This document shows positions 5,559 to 11,685 of a stretch of 11,685 nt of DNA, in pieces. The position numbers and the translations under genes are program-made. Below the pieces are notes generated by a model, which was given only the letters and a program-made list of their open reading frames with translations, searched no databases and was not told where the DNA came from. The DNA is taken from NCBI GenBank assembly GCA_029861655.1, contig JAOTZA010000079.1, positions 1 to 11,685 of the forward strand. The letters run 5' to 3'. How positions within the stretch are numbered: position 1 is the stretch's first letter; each line of letters begins with the position of its first letter. This DNA comes from Acidobacteriota bacterium (lineage in GTDB: Bacteria > Acidobacteriota > Thermoanaerobaculia > Multivoradales > JAHEKO01).

Positions 5559-7055
5559 ATGAACTCGGAATCTCGCGCGCTGCAGTCGGACGCCGGCCGA
5601 GGCGAGGCGACCGAGGCTGGGCTCCGCCTCAGCCTCATCGTGCCCGTATTCAATGAGCGCTACCTGGTCAGCGAGATGCTGGATCGGTTGCTCGCGGTAT
5701 CGATCCGGGGAATCTCGGAGCTCGAGGTCATTGTCGTTGATGACGGCTCGACCGACGGCAGCCGCGAGATTCTCGACCGATACGCGCTCGATCATGGCGA
5801 GCGGATCGTCTACCTCAAAAAGGCCGAGAACGAGGGCAAGGGCTCGGCGGTTCGAACCGGAATCGAGCACGCCACCGGCGATCTCATCGTCTTTCAGGAT
5901 GCCGATCTGGAGTACGATCCTCGCGATCTCGAGCGGCTGGTCGGGCCTTTTTTGGAAGACGGTGCCGATGTCGTATACGGCTCGCGTTTTGCCGCCAGCG
6001 ATCGCCGTCGGGTTGTCTATTACCGTCACAGCCTCGGCAACCGGTTTCTCACCTTCATCAGCAACCTGACAACCGATCTCAACCTCACCGATGTCGAAAC
6101 CTGCTACAAGATGTTCCGCGGCCCTCTTCTCAAGTCGATCCCCTTGCGTTCGAATGACTTTGGTATGGAGATCGAGCTGACCGCCAAGATCGCCAAACGC
6201 AGGTGCGTCGTCTATGAGGTGCCAATCAGCTACCGTGGGCGGACGTACGACGAGGGGAAGAAGATCGGGTGGACTGACGGCGTCAAGGCGATCTGGACGG
6301 TGCTGCGTTACTGGTTTATGGATGACCTGTACAAGCAGGACGCTTATGGTGGCGAGATTCTCCATCGACTCGAGCGAGCGCGGCGATTCAACTCGTGGAT
6401 GGCGAGCGCCATACGTCCCTGGGTGGGCGAGCGCGTTCTCGAAATCGGTGCTGGAATCGGCAACATCACAACTCGACTGATCCCTCGCACGCTCTATGTC
6501 GCAAGTGATATCAACAAACACTACTTGCGCTACGTCCGCAACATGTCGACGGGCCGTCCCTACCTCGAGGTTGCAGAGATCGATTTGGAGGAGGCGGAGA
6601 CATTCGCCGACCACCACGGCCGTTTCGACACGGTCGTCTGCCTCAATGTGCTTGAGCACGTCGAAGATCCCGATCGGGCCCTTGCCAACATTGGCTCTGG
6701 TCTGGGACCGGGCGGTCGAGCGGTGATCTATGTGCCGCGCGGCCAGCGACTCTACTCATCGCTCGACGAGGCGCTCGAGCACCGCTGCCGGTACGAAGAA
6801 GCCGATCTTCGCCGCGAGCTCGAAACGGCCGGGTTCGAGATCGAGCACCTGTCGTCTTTCAACCGCTGCTCGGTCCCGGTCTGGTGGTGGAATGGCAAGG
6901 TGCTGGGCAAAAGGACGTTTGGGAGACTACAACTCAAGCTCTTCGATCTCCTGGTGCCGATGTTGAGACACATCGACCGGTTCCTGCCCTGGAAGGGTCT
7001 GGGGCTCATCGCTGTGGCGAAGAAGACGGGGACACCGGAGAAGGGGACACCCTAA
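5559..7055 (+). CDS. Fused family-2 glycosyltransferase / SAM-dependent methyltransferase
   Basis: A 498-residue two-domain cytosolic protein. Residues 22-260 form a GT-A, family-2 domain of the DPM1/DPG-synthase type: LIVPVFNE (26-33), VDDGSTDGS (60-68), NEGKGSAVRTG (91-101), the DxD-like QDADLEYDP (113-121), and GRTYDEGKKIGWTDG (227-241). Residues 265-490 form a class I methyltransferase: SAM-binding motif I VLEIGAGIGN (293-302), acidic D317 in SDINKHYL, and CLNVLEHVEDP (361-371), the pattern of Ubi/Methyltransf_11 enzymes. No membrane helix is seen, unlike many DPM1-like enzymes. It could glycosylate a polyprenyl phosphate or a lipid-linked glycan and methylate the product; the substrate is unknown. 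The last eight residues (GTPEKGTP) are encoded by a duplicated GGGGACACC repeat. It is 54 bp after the patatin gene and may have its own promoter. The domains are certain and the pathway is not. Confidence 0.9.
   Translation: MNSESRALQSDAGRGEATEAGLRLSLIVPVFNERYLVSEMLDRLLAVSIRGISELEVIVVDDGSTDGSREILDRYALDHGERIVYLKKAENEGKGSAVRTGIEHATGDLIVFQDADLEYDPRDLERLVGPFLEDGADVVYGSRFAASDRRRVVYYRHSLGNRFLTFISNLTTDLNLTDVETCYKMFRGPLLKSIPLRSNDFGMEIELTAKIAKRRCVVYEVPISYRGRTYDEGKKIGWTDGVKAIWTVLRYWFMDDLYKQDAYGGEILHRLERARRFNSWMASAIRPWVGERVLEIGAGIGNITTRLIPRTLYVASDINKHYLRYVRNMSTGRPYLEVAEIDLEEAETFADHHGRFDTVVCLNVLEHVEDPDRALANIGSGLGPGGRAVIYVPRGQRLYSSLDEALEHRCRYEEADLRRELETAGFEIEHLSSFNRCSVPVWWWNGKVLGKRTFGRLQLKLFDLLVPMLRHIDRFLPWKGLGLIAVAKKTGTPEKGTP
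7028..7051 (+). repeat. Tandem GGGGACACC repeats at the 3' end of the GT-methyltransferase gene
   Basis: Two 9-bp copies (7028-7036 and 7043-7051) are 15 bp apart, in frame, encoding GTP-EK-GTP. The second pairs with GTCCCC at 7061-7066. Dispersed GGGGACA-type repeats of this look occur in several GC-rich bacterial genomes, often near REP-associated transposases; no transposase is present here. Confidence 0.5.
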
Positions 7056-7078
7056 ACGGCGTCCCCGTTGCCGACGCC
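7043..7078. terminator. Convergent intergenic hairpins, possible bidirectional terminator
   Basis: Between the convergent stops (7055 and 7095) two mutually exclusive stems can form: GGGGAC 7043-7048 with GTCCCC 7061-7066, and GGCGTC 7058-7063 with GACGCC 7073-7078. Neither is followed by a T-run, so any intrinsic terminator is weak. Confidence 0.35.
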
Positions 7079-7094
7079 TCCGCCGGCCGGTAGA

Positions 7095-7745
7095 TCAATC
7101 CAACCAGGCGGTCACTTCGCCGACCCCGACTTCGACAAAGACCCGGGACTTGCCGGGACCTTCGGCCCAATGGATCTCGGCGCCCACCAGCATTGACCGG
7201 CGGGCCCGCTGGTCTGCGTCGGTACCGTGGAGTTCGACTTCGCCGACCCCGGCGTCGAGATCGACCGAGCGCAACGCCGACTTGGTGAGCCAGAGGTTGA
7301 CTTCGCCGACGCCCAGCTCGACATGGAGGTCTTTACTGAGCCCTTCGATGTCGAGCTCGCCGACACCCAGCTCGACATCGACGTCGAGGCCTCTGGGTAC
7401 GCGGATGGTTCCCTCGAGGTCGATCTTGCCCTTGCCCCAGCGTGGGAAGCCGTCGAGCTCGAGATAGAAGCTCTTGCCGTGGCGGCGATCGTCGAGAAAG
7501 AGCGCGTCAAGGGTTTCTTCGCAGTCCGACGCCAGCATGCGGCAATCGGCGACCAACTCGACCTCGATCCGGTTGCCATCGCTACCCTCAATTCTCAACT
7601 CTGCCACCGCGAAGTCGAGATGGACGCCCTCGAGGGATTCGACCTCGTAAGAACCAGCTATTTCACGCTCCTCGTCGGCCGTTGCTGGCAAGGCGATCAG
7701 GACGGCCACGAGCGAGATGGCTGTGATCTTGTGAAGGGTCCTCAT
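7095..7745 (-). CDS. Exported repeat protein with GVGE motifs (DUF4097-like beta-solenoid candidate)
   Basis: A 216-residue protein with a Sec signal peptide: a basic n-region, hydrophobic residues 9-20, and probable cleavage after ATA (about residue 23). The mature part is strongly acidic and built of alternating Val/Leu/Glu/Asp strands. Four copies of a [VL]xxGVGE[LV]-x-[LVA] unit are seen: VELGVGELDIEG (124-135), VELGVGEVNLWL (142-153), LDAGVGEVELHG (163-174) and VEVGVGEVTAWL (205-215). A degenerate copy, LDFAVAELRIEG, is at 43-54. This resembles the short beta-strand ladders of DUF4097/adhesin-like proteins. C68 and C75 may form a disulfide. AGGAGGAG lies 6 nt before the ATG. It starts 23 bp after the MFS gene and is probably co-transcribed with it. 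I do not recognise a function; a periplasmic or envelope location is inferred. Confidence 0.82.
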   Translation of the reverse strand: MRTLHKITAISLVAVLIALPATADEEREIAGSYEVESLEGVHLDFAVAELRIEGSDGNRIEVELVADCRMLASDCEETLDALFLDDRRHGKSFYLELDGFPRWGKGKIDLEGTIRVPRGLDVDVELGVGELDIEGLSKDLHVELGVGEVNLWLTKSALRSVDLDAGVGEVELHGTDADQRARRSMLVGAEIHWAEGPGKSRVFVEVGVGEVTAWLD

Positions 7746-7751
7746 GAGCGT

Positions 7752-7759
7752 CTCCTCCT
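7752..7759 (-). promoter_or_regulatory. Strong ribosome binding site of the GVGE-repeat gene
   Basis: AGGAGGAG on the minus strand, 6 nt before the ATG at 7745, inside the 23-bp gap after the MFS gene stop. It fixes the start and gives a full signal peptide. Confidence 0.75.
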
Positions 7760-7768
7760 GACCAGAGT

Positions 7769-9031
7769 CTACGGTGAAGAGCTCCCGTTTGTTTCCTGTC
7801 CCCGATGCCGCCTGATGGGAACCAGGAGTGCCAGAAAAGCCACTGACAGGACCGTCGCCAAGGCGAAGATGAAGACATAGCTGGTGTGTTGGGTGATGAC
7901 ACCCGAGATCCAGGCGGCGGGTTGTTTACCCCATACCTCGATGGCGGCCAGTAGGGTGTAGTGAGTGGCGCCGATTTTCTTGTTGACCCGGCTCATCATG
8001 AAAGCGAAAAGGGCCGTCGTGAGGGCGCCACCGAAGAAATGCTCGGCACAGGTCACTGCGATGACCTTTGCTTCGCTTGGTGCTACGACCGACAGCCACC
8101 ATTCTCCGGCCACTGGAAGCGCGCGGAGTGCGGCGGTGATCGCAAGGGCGTCGACCAGCCGGATACGGCTGGCGAGATAGCCTCCCGAGTAGGACCCGAG
8201 AATCGAGAACAGCATGCCCCAGGTTCCGACCCACAGACCGATCTGCTGTGGGGAGTAGCCGGCATCGACCAGAAACGGCTTGAACATCGTGTCCGCCATC
8301 GACTCGCCGAGCTTGTAGGTGGCGATAAAGAGAAGCAGCCAACCGGCGCCACGATGGGTGAGGGCTCGCTTGAGGTTGGTCAGTACCGCGCCGATGGTTG
8401 CGTGCTCGTGGATCGAACCGGCACCTGTTCCCTTCATCCAGCGGTTCTCCTGGAACAGGAAGCTCACCGGCAGAGTGGCGGCGATGAGAGCCGCCATGAC
8501 CAGGAAAAGCCCTGCCCAGCCGATCCAACCGCTGGCCCACAGAAGAACACCGCCACCGATCAGCATCCCCATCTTGTAGCCAACGACCTGGGCGATATTC
8601 CCGCGGCCGAGCTCCGATCGTTCCAGAAGATCGACGGCTAGCCCGTCTACGGCGACGTCAAGGGTCGCCGCAAACAGGTTCATCATCAACACCAGCCCGA
8701 GGAGGAGTCCGAGCCGTTCTCCCGGGGGAGTCCAGGCGGCCGCTGCGCATGTAACGATGAGACAGCCCTGTAGAGGCAGGATCCACGAGCGTCGTTTGCC
8801 CTTTTCGATCGAGCCGAAACGGTCGACCAGCGGTGCCCAGAAGATCTTGAGCATCCAGGGTAGCGACAGCGCCGTCGCAAAGCCGATGACGCTGAGCGAG
8901 GTGCCGGCTCCGCGGAGGTGGACCGGAAGGGCTGTCGCTTGGAAACCGAAGGGCAGGCCCTGGACAAAGTACAGAGTCCAGAGAATCCCGAGCTTCCGAC
9001 GCCGGGGGGAAAGCAAGGTCATCGGGCGCAT
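7769..9031 (-). CDS. AmpG-like major facilitator superfamily transporter
   Basis: A roughly 420-residue inner-membrane permease with about 12 hydrophobic segments. It resembles the AmpG muropeptide permease / SLC33 acetyl-CoA transporter branch of the MFS: an N-terminal YFVQGLPFGF, the KIFWAPLVDRFG loop between helices 2 and 3 with a basic stretch after it (EKGKRRSW), and ATLDVAVDGLAVD followed by GYKMGMLIGGG, all matching AmpG landmarks. Length fits a 12-helix member rather than the 14-helix E. coli AmpG. The start is uncertain. Open codons extend to 9091, but that would overlap purA's start and add a non-hydrophobic leader. ATG 9031 or ATG 9022 is more likely, and neither has a Shine-Dalgarno. 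It is divergent from purA and upstream of the GVGE-repeat gene. Substrate (anhydro-muropeptide or other) is inferred from family only. Confidence 0.85.
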   Translation of the reverse strand: MRPMTLLSPRRRKLGILWTLYFVQGLPFGFQATALPVHLRGAGTSLSVIGFATALSLPWMLKIFWAPLVDRFGSIEKGKRRSWILPLQGCLIVTCAAAAWTPPGERLGLLLGLVLMMNLFAATLDVAVDGLAVDLLERSELGRGNIAQVVGYKMGMLIGGGVLLWASGWIGWAGLFLVMAALIAATLPVSFLFQENRWMKGTGAGSIHEHATIGAVLTNLKRALTHRGAGWLLLFIATYKLGESMADTMFKPFLVDAGYSPQQIGLWVGTWGMLFSILGSYSGGYLASRIRLVDALAITAALRALPVAGEWWLSVVAPSEAKVIAVTCAEHFFGGALTTALFAFMMSRVNKKIGATHYTLLAAIEVWGKQPAAWISGVITQHTSYVFIFALATVLSVAFLALLVPIRRHRGQETNGSSSP

Positions 9032-9035
9032 TCTA
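9030..9035 (-). promoter_or_regulatory. Candidate -10 box for the MFS gene
   Basis: TAGAAT on the minus strand is 5/6 to consensus and overlaps the first ATG (9031). The transcript would begin about 7 nt later, at the second ATG (9022), giving a leaderless mRNA. No clear -35 is seen. If real, the start is 9022 and not 9031. Confidence 0.3.
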
Positions 9036-9090
9036 GTCGTTCGCACCGGGTAGCTGGCTTGCCGCCTATGGAGGGGTCTGTTACAAACCA

Positions 9091-10425
9091 ATGATGGGAA
9101 ATCTGGTGGTTCTCGGGATGCAGTGGGGAGACGAGGGCAAAGGGAAAATCGTGGATCTGCTTTGTCCGGCCTTCGATGTGGTGTGCAGATACCAGGGTGG
9201 CAATAACGCCGGCCACACCGTCAAGTTCGAGGACCGCCATTTTGCGCTTCACCTGATCCCTTCGGGGATCCTGCGACCCGGTATCCTCTGTGTCCTGGGC
9301 AATGGTCTGGTGCTGGACCCCGAGGCGTTTTTTGAGGAATTGAAGCGCCTTTCCGCGGCGGGTATCGATGTGGCCGACAGACTCTTCGTGTCAGACCGGA
9401 TTCAACTGATTCTGCCGCTCCACGTGGATCGTGACCGCAAGCGGGAGGAAGGTCGCGGCAACAACAAGATCGGTACTACGGGTCGCGGCATCGGCCCGGC
9501 CTATGAGGCCAAAGCCGCGCGTGCCGGGCTCCGTGCGGGAGAGTTGGTGGTTCACGTGCCGGGCGAACCTTGGCGGCGCAGCGAAAGGCTGATGAGTCGT
9601 CTGACTCGGTTGTCACGCTCGGGCGACCCCGAGCCTCTCGAAGAAATGTCGCACCAGATGCTCGACTGGGCGGAAAAGCTGGCACCCCTGGTGCGAGACA
9701 CGGGTCTCCTACTCAATACCTGGATGGACGAAGGTAAGACGGTTCTCTTCGAAGGAGCCCAGGGCACCCTCCTCGACGTCGACCACGGGACCTACCCGTA
9801 TGTCACCAGTTCGAATGCCAGTGCCGGTGGGGCGGCGACCGGTACCGGAGTGCCGCCGTCACGGTTGGGCTCGGTTCTGGGTGTTCTCAAGGCCTACGCG
9901 ACAAGGGTGGGCGAGGGCCCGTTTGTCGGCGAGCTTCACGATGAGTCCGGGGACTACCTGCGCGAACGGGGACACGAATACGGCACGACCACCGGCCGGC
10001 CGAGGCGCTGTGGCTGGCTCGATACGGTGGCGGCAGGGTACGCGAGGCGGATCAACGGCGTCGATTCGATCGCGTTGACCAAGCTCGACATTCTGGACAA
10101 GTTCGATGAGATCCCCGTGTGTACCGGTTACCGGATCGGCGGTGAGGTCCGGCGGGAATTCCCCTCCACCGTGGAGGACCTGGAACGCGCCGAGCCCGTC
10201 TATGAGGTACTGCCCGGCTGGCGGCGAGAAACCGTGGGGATCCTCGCTTTCGATGACCTGCCACCGGAGGCACGAAACTATGTCGCCTTTGTCGAAGAAG
10301 CGGTCGGCGCACCCGTGAGCGTCGTTTCGACCGGGCCCCGCCGCGAGGAGACCCTGTTGCGACGTCAGGCGGGGCTGACGAGTGCCCTCGGCGACAGAAT
10401 CGATCGTCTAGAGGGGCCGGTCTAG
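9091..10425 (+). CDS. purA: Adenylosuccinate synthetase
   Basis: Cytosolic enzyme joining IMP and aspartate with GTP to give adenylosuccinate, the first committed step to AMP. It has 444 residues, slightly above the usual about 430. Motifs: QWGDEGKGK (11-19) with catalytic D14, GGNNAGHT (36-43) with catalytic H42, IGTTGRGIGPAY (127-138) in the IMP-binding loop, EGAQGTLLDVDHGTYPYVTSSN, TTGRPRRCGWLD, and TKLDILD for guanine recognition. All look intact. Two adjacent ATG codons (9091, 9094) are possible. The second gives MGNLVVLGMQWGDEGKGK, which matches the canonical PurA N-terminus. GGAGGGG (9070-9076) is 14 nt before the first and 17 nt before the second, rather far. It is divergent from the MFS gene and leads the nitrilase gene by 35 bp, probably as one operon. 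Confidence 0.97.
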   Translation: MMGNLVVLGMQWGDEGKGKIVDLLCPAFDVVCRYQGGNNAGHTVKFEDRHFALHLIPSGILRPGILCVLGNGLVLDPEAFFEELKRLSAAGIDVADRLFVSDRIQLILPLHVDRDRKREEGRGNNKIGTTGRGIGPAYEAKAARAGLRAGELVVHVPGEPWRRSERLMSRLTRLSRSGDPEPLEEMSHQMLDWAEKLAPLVRDTGLLLNTWMDEGKTVLFEGAQGTLLDVDHGTYPYVTSSNASAGGAATGTGVPPSRLGSVLGVLKAYATRVGEGPFVGELHDESGDYLRERGHEYGTTTGRPRRCGWLDTVAAGYARRINGVDSIALTKLDILDKFDEIPVCTGYRIGGEVRREFPSTVEDLERAEPVYEVLPGWRRETVGILAFDDLPPEARNYVAFVEEAVGAPVSVVSTGPRREETLLRRQAGLTSALGDRIDRLEGPV

Positions 10426-10448
10426 CACGGGCGGCTAGGCGGTGGCCC

Positions 10449-10455
10449 AGAGGAG
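10449..10455 (+). promoter_or_regulatory. Ribosome binding site of the nitrilase-family gene
   Basis: AGAGGAG ends 5 nt before ATG 10461 in the 35-bp gap after purA. No terminator or promoter is visible in the gap, supporting co-transcription. Confidence 0.65.
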
Positions 10456-10460
10456 ACAGC

Positions 10461-11303
10461 ATGCGGATCGCTCTGGTGCAACAACGGGCATCGGCCGACA
10501 AGCAGGCCAACCTGGAGAAGGGGCTGGCCGCGGTCGATGCGGCGGCCGCGGCGGGCGCCGAATTGGTCACCTTCGCCGAGCTGGCCTTCGAGCCCTTTTA
10601 CCCACAAAAACCAGCGACGGCTCTCGATGCCGGCAATGCCGTGGCGGATCTCGCCGAGCCGGTCCCCGGGCCGGTCACCGAGGCGTTCTCGGCCAGGGCA
10701 GCCCACCACGGTGTCGTCGTGGTGCTCAACCTTTTCGAACGGGACGGAGATCGGTGTTATGACTGCTCGCCGGTGATCGACGCCGACGGGACGCTTTTGG
10801 GCAGCACGCGCATGGTCCACATCACGGATTACCCTTGCTTTCACGAAAAGGCCTACTACACGCCGGGCAACACCGGGGCTCCGGTCTATGAGACCCGGGC
10901 CGGCAAGATCGGAGTGGCTATCTGCTACGACCGTCACTATCCGGAATACATGCGGGCGCTGGCGTTGGCCGGGGCCGAGTTGGTGGTCGTACCGCAGGCG
11001 GGCGCCGTGGACGAATGGCCCGAAGGGCTTTTCGAGGCCGAACTGCGAGTGGCGGCCTTCCAGAACGGCTACTTCACCGCCCTGTGCAACCGGGTGGGGG
11101 AGGAGGAGTGTCTGACCTTTGCCGGGGAATCGTTTGTCTGCGATCCGGCGGGCCGGGTGGTGACGCGAGCCGTTCAGGGCGGGGAAGAGATCCTTTATGC
11201 CGATCTCGATCTGTCCGAGGTCGCCGACTCGCACGCGCGAAAGCTCTTCCTGCGGGACCGGCGACCGGAGCTCTATCACGGCTGGCTGAGGGTTCACACC
11301 TGA
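10461..11303 (+). CDS. Nitrilase-superfamily C-N hydrolase (beta-ureidopropionase / carbamoylputrescine amidase-like)
   Basis: A 280-residue amidohydrolase that would hydrolyse a carbamoyl or amide C-N bond. Glu40 (FAELAF) and nucleophile Cys155 (AICYDRHYPE) of the Glu-Lys-Cys triad are present. The loop that normally reads GK-x-RK-x-HI is GSTRMVHI (114-121), so Met118 occupies the catalytic Lys position. The FHEKAYYTPGNTG segment (127-139) and the C-terminal EAELRVAAFQNGYFTALCNRVGEEE-like region resemble beta-ureidopropionases and N-carbamoylputrescine amidases. Length is typical and no signal peptide is present. The missing Lys may mark a subfamily with altered chemistry or a misaligned loop; K130 is nearby but is itself conserved in active relatives. 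The start is well supported by AGAGGAG. It overlaps the next frame by 4 bp (CTGA). Purine or pyrimidine salvage is suggested only by purA next door. Confidence 0.88.
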   Translation: MRIALVQQRASADKQANLEKGLAAVDAAAAAGAELVTFAELAFEPFYPQKPATALDAGNAVADLAEPVPGPVTEAFSARAAHHGVVVVLNLFERDGDRCYDCSPVIDADGTLLGSTRMVHITDYPCFHEKAYYTPGNTGAPVYETRAGKIGVAICYDRHYPEYMRALALAGAELVVVPQAGAVDEWPEGLFEAELRVAAFQNGYFTALCNRVGEEECLTFAGESFVCDPAGRVVTRAVQGGEEILYADLDLSEVADSHARKLFLRDRRPELYHGWLRVHT

Positions 11304-11685
11304 GCCGTTCGGAATCACGCGCACTCAGAGTCGTTCTGGTGGCCGTCCTCGTGCTCCAGCTCGGGCTGGCGCTGGTCCTCGCTCGGTTCTATCTTTCGAT
11401 GCATCACACACTGCGCAACAACGGCAACTGGACGGTGACGAAGACGACAGTCTCGCGCGGGCTCATGGGTGCCTACTCTTTTCTCTACTCGCTTCAGCCT
11501 CTTGCCGCGGGAAATTTGGCACTTTCTGCCTGGCACGGGCATCAGGAGGTGGTCCTGGCAGAAGAGGTCGACCCTTCCGTAGTCGAGTTCGATTTCATCC
11601 TCGGGAAGGGTGGCTACCTGTTCTTCGAGTTCAATCGCAAAGACAAGAACTACGACGGTGTCCGAGTCAGCAGAAACCCCTACTT
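11300..11685 (+). CDS. Membrane-anchored protein of unknown function, N-terminal part
   Basis: An open frame runs to the window edge (128 codons seen). The N-terminus SRSESRALRV is basic and is followed by one strong hydrophobic stretch (VVLVAVLVLQLGLALVLARF, about residues 11-30), a type II signal anchor. Residues after it are soluble and mixed (NNGNWTVTKTTVSRG; FDFILGKGGYLFFEFNRKD; YDGVRVSRNPYF), probably outside the membrane and beta-rich. No family recognised. No ATG, GTG or TTG lies in frame near the 5' end. GAGGG (11288-11292) sits 7 nt before CTG 11300, which overlaps the nitrilase stop as CTGA, so a CTG start with coupled translation is the best reading. GTG 11339 is the alternative but would cut into the hydrophobic segment. 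Confidence 0.68.
   Translation, partial: MSRSESRALRVVLVAVLVLQLGLALVLARFYLSMHHTLRNNGNWTVTKTTVSRGLMGAYSFLYSLQPLAAGNLALSAWHGHQEVVLAEEVDPSVVEFDFILGKGGYLFFEFNRKDKNYDGVRVSRNPY

Noticed and set aside
5547..6659. Long minus-strand open frame opposite the glycosyltransferase domain
   Set aside because: No domain or signal is visible, and the plus strand has intact GT2 and methyltransferase motifs over the same interval.
9032..9091. N-terminal extension of the MFS transporter to an ATG at 9091
   Set aside because: It would overlap the purA start and the divergent promoter region, and adds a non-hydrophobic leader unlike the family.
10422..11324. 300-codon minus-strand open frame opposite the nitrilase gene
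   Set aside because: Antisense shadow: the plus strand shows Glu40 and Cys155 motifs and a good ribosome binding site.

Overview
The window is GC-rich and densely coded, with thirteen genes (twelve spans plus one 4-bp overlap), short intergenic gaps, and no RNA genes, CRISPR array or insertion sequence that I can see. It reads as bacterial chromosome. Ordinary housekeeping content (purA, a DnaJ/CbpA-type co-chaperone), a polyhydroxyalkanoate (PHA) regulator/phasin module, a pair of ArsA/Get3-like ATPases, and GTG/TTG/possibly CTG starts suggest a high-GC Gram-negative-like lineage. Acidobacteriota or a former deltaproteobacterial phylum would fit, but this is inference; no marker in the window settles it.

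Layout. (1) 1-922, minus: a CbpA/DnaJ-type J-domain protein, cut by the window start. (2) 923-1135: divergent intergenic region with an inverted repeat and a weak -10. (3) 1136-3141, plus: two translationally coupled ArsA/Get3-like P-loop ATPases; the first keeps the signature lysine of the deviant Walker A, the second has serine there. (4) 3142-5504, plus: a PHA module. A PhaR-type regulator gene is preceded by a near-consensus sigma70 promoter embedded in three palindromic sites spaced exactly 31 bp, followed by a phasin and a patatin-like lipase. (5) 5559-7055, plus: a fused family-2 glycosyltransferase / SAM-dependent methyltransferase. (6) 7095-9031, minus: an AmpG-like MFS transporter followed by an exported protein with GVGE repeats. 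(7) 9091-11685, plus: purA, a nitrilase-superfamily amidohydrolase with Met where the catalytic Lys is expected, and the start of a membrane-anchored protein of unknown function.

How the genes may work together. The phaR-phasin-patatin block fits carbon-storage granule control: PhaR would repress the operon until PHA titrates it away, the phasin coats the granule, and the patatin-like hydrolase may act on granule lipid or polymer. No PHA synthase, thiolase or reductase lies in the window. The DnaJ-like gene and the ArsA/Get3-like pair are head to head and could share chaperone or targeting work, but this rests on position only.

The strongest unusual signal is the operator array at 3157-3247. 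Three 15-bp sites of the form TGCCGC-N3-GCGGYA sit at exact 31-bp steps (about three helical turns). The middle one fills the -35/-10 spacer, and the whole array, including flanking T5 and A5 tracts, is mirror-symmetric about position 3202.
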